Shown piece by piece: positions 61,241 through 64,000 of a DNA stretch of 64,000 nucleotides. Position 1 is the first letter of the stretch. Each line of letters starts with the position of its first letter. The DNA is from Hetaerina americana (Eukaryota; Arthropoda; Insecta; Odonata; Calopterygidae). The stretch is taken from positions 6,028,001 through 6,092,000 of the forward strand of contig JAKTNV010000014.1 of the NCBI GenBank assembly GCA_022747635.1, read 5' to 3'. The position numbers and the translations under genes are program-made. The notes beneath the pieces are model-generated. The model ran no database searches. It was given only the letters and a program-made list of their open reading frames with translations, and was not told the origin of the DNA.

Positions 61241-62210
61241 CTTGTCGTGCATGCCGGAGGGAAAGTATCGCAACCATCTCACGTAAGTTATAAGCGCACC
61301 CTAACCATGCCCTCCGTACCTACTCACAATGCCTGGCAACCCTTACACGAACCTTCACCCCACCCTCCCCTGTCTACATGACTCCCTCCTCCTTCATCAA
61401 ACATTCCCAACTCTCCCTTCCCCGGTTTGTGTGTGTGTGTTGGTGTGTCTCTCCTCCCCTCAATCTCCTTCCCGGGAAAAAAATACGTACACCACAATGT
61501 TCGACCGTTTCATGCAAACGCACGGACGCAATTGAGGCGGACTACCTCTCCCAGTGGGGTGGCGCATGCGTAAACGCAACCCCCTCTCAACGTCCATCGC
61601 CCGTCCTGCCGCAAAACCTGGTTGGGCACTCACGCCTTCACTCCCCCTCTCTCCATACACCCGTTGTTATTATAGCCTTACGCGTGTGGAAAGAATACAA
61701 AAAAACTATGGTGCGGGAAGGCAAACGAAGAGGGCGGACAGGGAGAGAGAGAGAGGCGCTTTCCGAATCGTTATTAACGATTATTTCGGACACGGAGCAG
61801 AATGTTTTTCAACCCCAGTTCATATCCTCCCCGCCCCCCCCCCTTCTCCTGGATACTAGGGTGGGATTTCAGTAGGGTGGGGGGGAGAGGAGGGTCCTTT
61901 TGTTCCCTGGGCAATTGTCTTGATGAAACGATTTGCGAGGCACACCCGAAAACGCATAAGAAGAGTTTACGAGCTCGACGGGGTTCAGCGCGGCGCGCGC
62001 AACAACTGCATGGGGGGAGGGGGGGGAGGACGGCAAGGGTGGGCACACGCACGAACAAACGAGCACGCACACACACATACATACACACACAAGAGCGTCA
62101 CTCAAAACAATGAATGGGCGACTGCGGTGGAGGAGGGCGAGTTGACACACGCCGCGGACGAAGCCAAATCAAAACCACCCGGGGACGCGGCGGCCAAACA
62201 ACCGGTAAGG
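61241..62210. other. GC-rich island with (CA)n and a possible exon edge
   Basis: C-rich at 61370-61470, with a C run at about 61836-61844 and G runs at 62010-62032. A CACACA stretch lies at 62068-62092. A plus-strand frame from 61920 reaches a consensus-like 5' splice site, CCG|GTAAGG, with GT at 62205-62206. The last 30 codons before it are of ordinary composition. I see no downstream exon or acceptor in the window, so a gene is possible but not supported. Confidence 0.25.
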
Positions 62211-62440
62211 ATGTCTTTTAACTCCTCTTTTCTTTTTAAATTTACCTAAGGAAAACGTATTAGCAAGGATTAAGATACTGATCGGATGGTTTTAGTTCTT
62301 AATGTTACCCGTCCACTTTCTTCTAACTAAAACTGAATAAAATGAACTTTTTTCGATAACATCACGCTATTTGGCGACTAACAAATATATAAAAGCATTC
62401 GCTAAGACATTTAAACAAAGAAACAAAAAGATAGAACACT

Positions 62441-62483
62441 CACATATGTGGTTTCGTTTCAACGGCACGGCCGACATCATCAG
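62441..62483 (-). ncRNA. hammerhead-core-like motif without clear cleavage site
   Basis: On the minus strand CTGATGA (62483 down to 62477) is followed by a stem II-like CGGC, loop CGT, GCCG with flanking T/G pairs, then GAAACG and AAACCACATATGTG. The first two core boxes match the 54.0 kb motif in order and spacing. I cannot find the NUH cleavage triplet at the right place, so it may be a diverged or dead relative. Confidence 0.4.
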
Positions 62484-62498
62484 AAATACATAAATGTG

Positions 62499-62521
62499 TA
62501 CATCAATGATTATTTATACAG

Positions 62522-62555
<34 letters not shown>

Positions 62556-62578
62556 CTGTATAAATAATCATTGATGTA
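62499..62578. repeat. 80-bp perfect inverted repeat centred on (TA)n
   Basis: The outer 24 bases at 62499-62522 and the mirror at 62555-62578 are exact reverse complements, and the TA tract between them is self-complementary. The whole forms a 40-bp-arm cruciform. It abuts the hammerhead-like motif on its left. Confidence 0.92.
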
Positions 62579-62726
62579 ATATAAATATATGTATATATAT
62601 GTAATATATATATAAATGTTTTGCCCTTGTGATCTCCTCGATTCCACCTTACCCACCTCTACTTGATTTGTACTTAATATTTGTTCCTATCCCTTTTCCT
62701 TCTATTTATTTCCATTTGAATGAATA

Positions 62727-63778
62727 CGAGGGTTGCTATTTTTATTTGGAGCCTTTACAACACTAAGTGCTTTAGGTGCCATCTGACGTTTCTATATGAA
62801 GTTTGACCCTTTTAACGCTGTCTTCAGAAAATATTGTCCTTTGGTTATAGCTTGTGTTGTTTACAGTGACTCGAAAATTTCGTCTCAGCGAAAAATTGGA
62901 GTTGACTGGTGATCACTTTCTTGCGATGATTTTTTTTCGAATTTCGACGTATATTATCAAGGCAGGAGTTCATCCATCAACTTCCTTCCACTTTTGGCAA
63001 TTAAGTCCCATCCTTTGCCACTGTGAAACGCTTGAATGACGTATTCCATCATGGCCGCTGTTCGCTCAGCGACGAAAGTCATGAAGGTCGTCCAAAATCA
63101 GTTGTTGTGCCAGAAAACATTGATGCTGCGCAATAACTAGTAAAGGAAGATCGCCATGCGAATCATCGTGAAATTGAGGCATCCTTGGGAAACAGAATGA
63201 CGAGCATCAATAAAATATTACATGGACATTTAGCGGTGAAAAAAATTTGCTCGCGTCGGATCGCGCATAATGTGACAAAAGCTCAAAAAGATGCTCATGT
63301 CAACTGGTGCAAAGAAATACTCAACAAATACAATCGCGGTGCATCTAAAGCTGTGTATCTACACAGTGACGAATCTTGGATCTATGCGTATGAGCCCGAA
63401 ACAATACAGCAATCCACTTCATGGGTCTTCCCAGACGAGTAAAATCCGACAGAAGAGGTTCGTCCACGAAGCACATCGAAGCAAATGATCGCCTGTTTCT
63501 TCGGAATAACCGAACATCTGGCAACCGTGCCGTTAGAGCAACGTAGAACCGTGAATTCTGAATGGTCCATGAGCTATTGTTTGCCAGAAGTGCTTTTTGA
63601 AATACAGAAAAAGGGGTAACGAAGGACCATTCTTCATCATGACAAATGACTTCTTTTAATTTCCGTTCATCAAGAAAATATTACGTGGTCAACGTTTTTG
63701 GCGCCTGAAGAAGGCATTGATGCATTCAAAAACCACGTATTTTCATTATTAGGCTGAAAATATAAATAGCAACCCTCG
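62727..63778 (+). mobile_element. mariner element, decayed, with TIRs and TA duplication
   Basis: Terminal repeats CGAGGGTTGCTATTTTTAT (62727-62745) and the complement at 63760-63778 differ at one base. TA flanks both ends (62725-62726 and 63779-63780). Inside, translation with frameshifts gives LTGDHFLAMIFF near the N-terminus and VVPENIDAAQ. A long readable block follows from 63177 with ASLGNRMTSINKILHGHLAV, HSDESWIYAYEPE (first aspartate), ACFFGITEHLATVPLEQRRT and LHHDK (second aspartate, about 63632-63643). The sequence then jumps to FLAPEEGIDAFKNHVF, so the third-aspartate region is deleted. At about 1.05 kb it is some 250 bp shorter than a full mariner. Confidence 0.92.
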
Positions 63779-63792
63779 TATATATACATGGG

Positions 63793-63875
63793 GATATGGT
63801 AGTCCAGGGGTAGAGCGTCAGACTTCAATATACCCTAATGACAGGAAAACAAGGTTGAGACCACCAAATTGTGGA
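63793..63875 (+). mobile_element. tRNA-like SINE head (weak)
   Basis: TATGGTAGTCCAGGGGTAGA resembles a tRNA A-box and D-arm, and GGTTGAGACC about 48 bases later resembles a mutated B-box (GGTTCGANNCC). No cloverleaf forms cleanly and the 3' part runs toward the window end. It differs from SINE families 1 and 2. Confidence 0.4.
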
Positions 63876-64000
63876 CATTAACACTCACGCCTGACTCGGC
63901 TTTCTCAAATTCCAAGTTCACATTACTCTACAATAGACAGACGAATAGAGGACATTTCAACAGACCCTCCAGCTTTGTGTCAAATCCCTCATTCCTAGAT

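Overview
This window reads as non-coding nuclear DNA from an arthropod, probably an insect or other invertebrate with a large, transposon-rich genome. I base this on long (TA)n tracts, mariner-type DNA transposons, tRNA-derived SINE pieces, decayed non-LTR retrotransposons, hammerhead-ribozyme-like motifs, and the lack of any long convincing open reading frame, operon, rRNA or intact tRNA gene. The species cannot be fixed from the sequence. I see no host protein-coding gene I would defend; the longest open frames (up to 357 codons) lie in purine/pyrimidine-biased DNA and are composition artefacts.

Layout. 1-10 kb: AT-rich spacer broken by GC/purine-rich islands, (TA)n tracts, a degenerate hammerhead-like motif (3.57 kb, minus strand) and a hAT-like element with a palindromic interior (5.98-6.60 kb). 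10.7-20.5 kb: densest in one CR1/Jockey-like LINE family, with six tail-bearing pieces, the longest spanning reverse transcriptase to 3' tail (16.29-17.43 kb), plus a tRNA-derived SINE (15.56-15.74 kb) and a second LINE type (19.3-19.8 kb). 20.5-33.8 kb: GC islands and AT-rich spacer, one LINE fragment and a second SINE (30.6-30.8 kb). 33.85-34.60 kb: an internally deleted mariner with clear TIRs. 34.6-51 kb: mostly featureless, with a LINE tail at 42.95 kb and a LINE fragment at 47.7-48.2 kb. 51.2-52.4 kb: two different LINE 3' ends back to back. 53.4-54.2 kb: the most interesting locus, a (TA)n/(CA)n tract holding a 350-bp TIR element and then a 91-bp-arm perfect palindrome whose arms each carry a complete-looking minimal hammerhead ribozyme. 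57-64 kb: GC islands, a fold-back SINE, a LINE fragment, an imperfect foldback, a (TA)n-centred 80-bp perfect inverted repeat beside a third hammerhead-like motif, a second decayed mariner with TA target duplications, and a tRNA-like SINE head near the right end.

How the parts relate. Nothing here forms a pathway. The window is a fossil record of mobile elements. Nine LINE copies share a 3' tail that appears to fold into a stem with compensatory base changes, followed by a GTAGAT-type tail. Two mariners have lost different parts of their catalytic triad. Three loci carry hammerhead-like cores of a kind known from Penelope-like retroelements and retrozymes. All family assignments come from reading motifs by eye; no database search was run.
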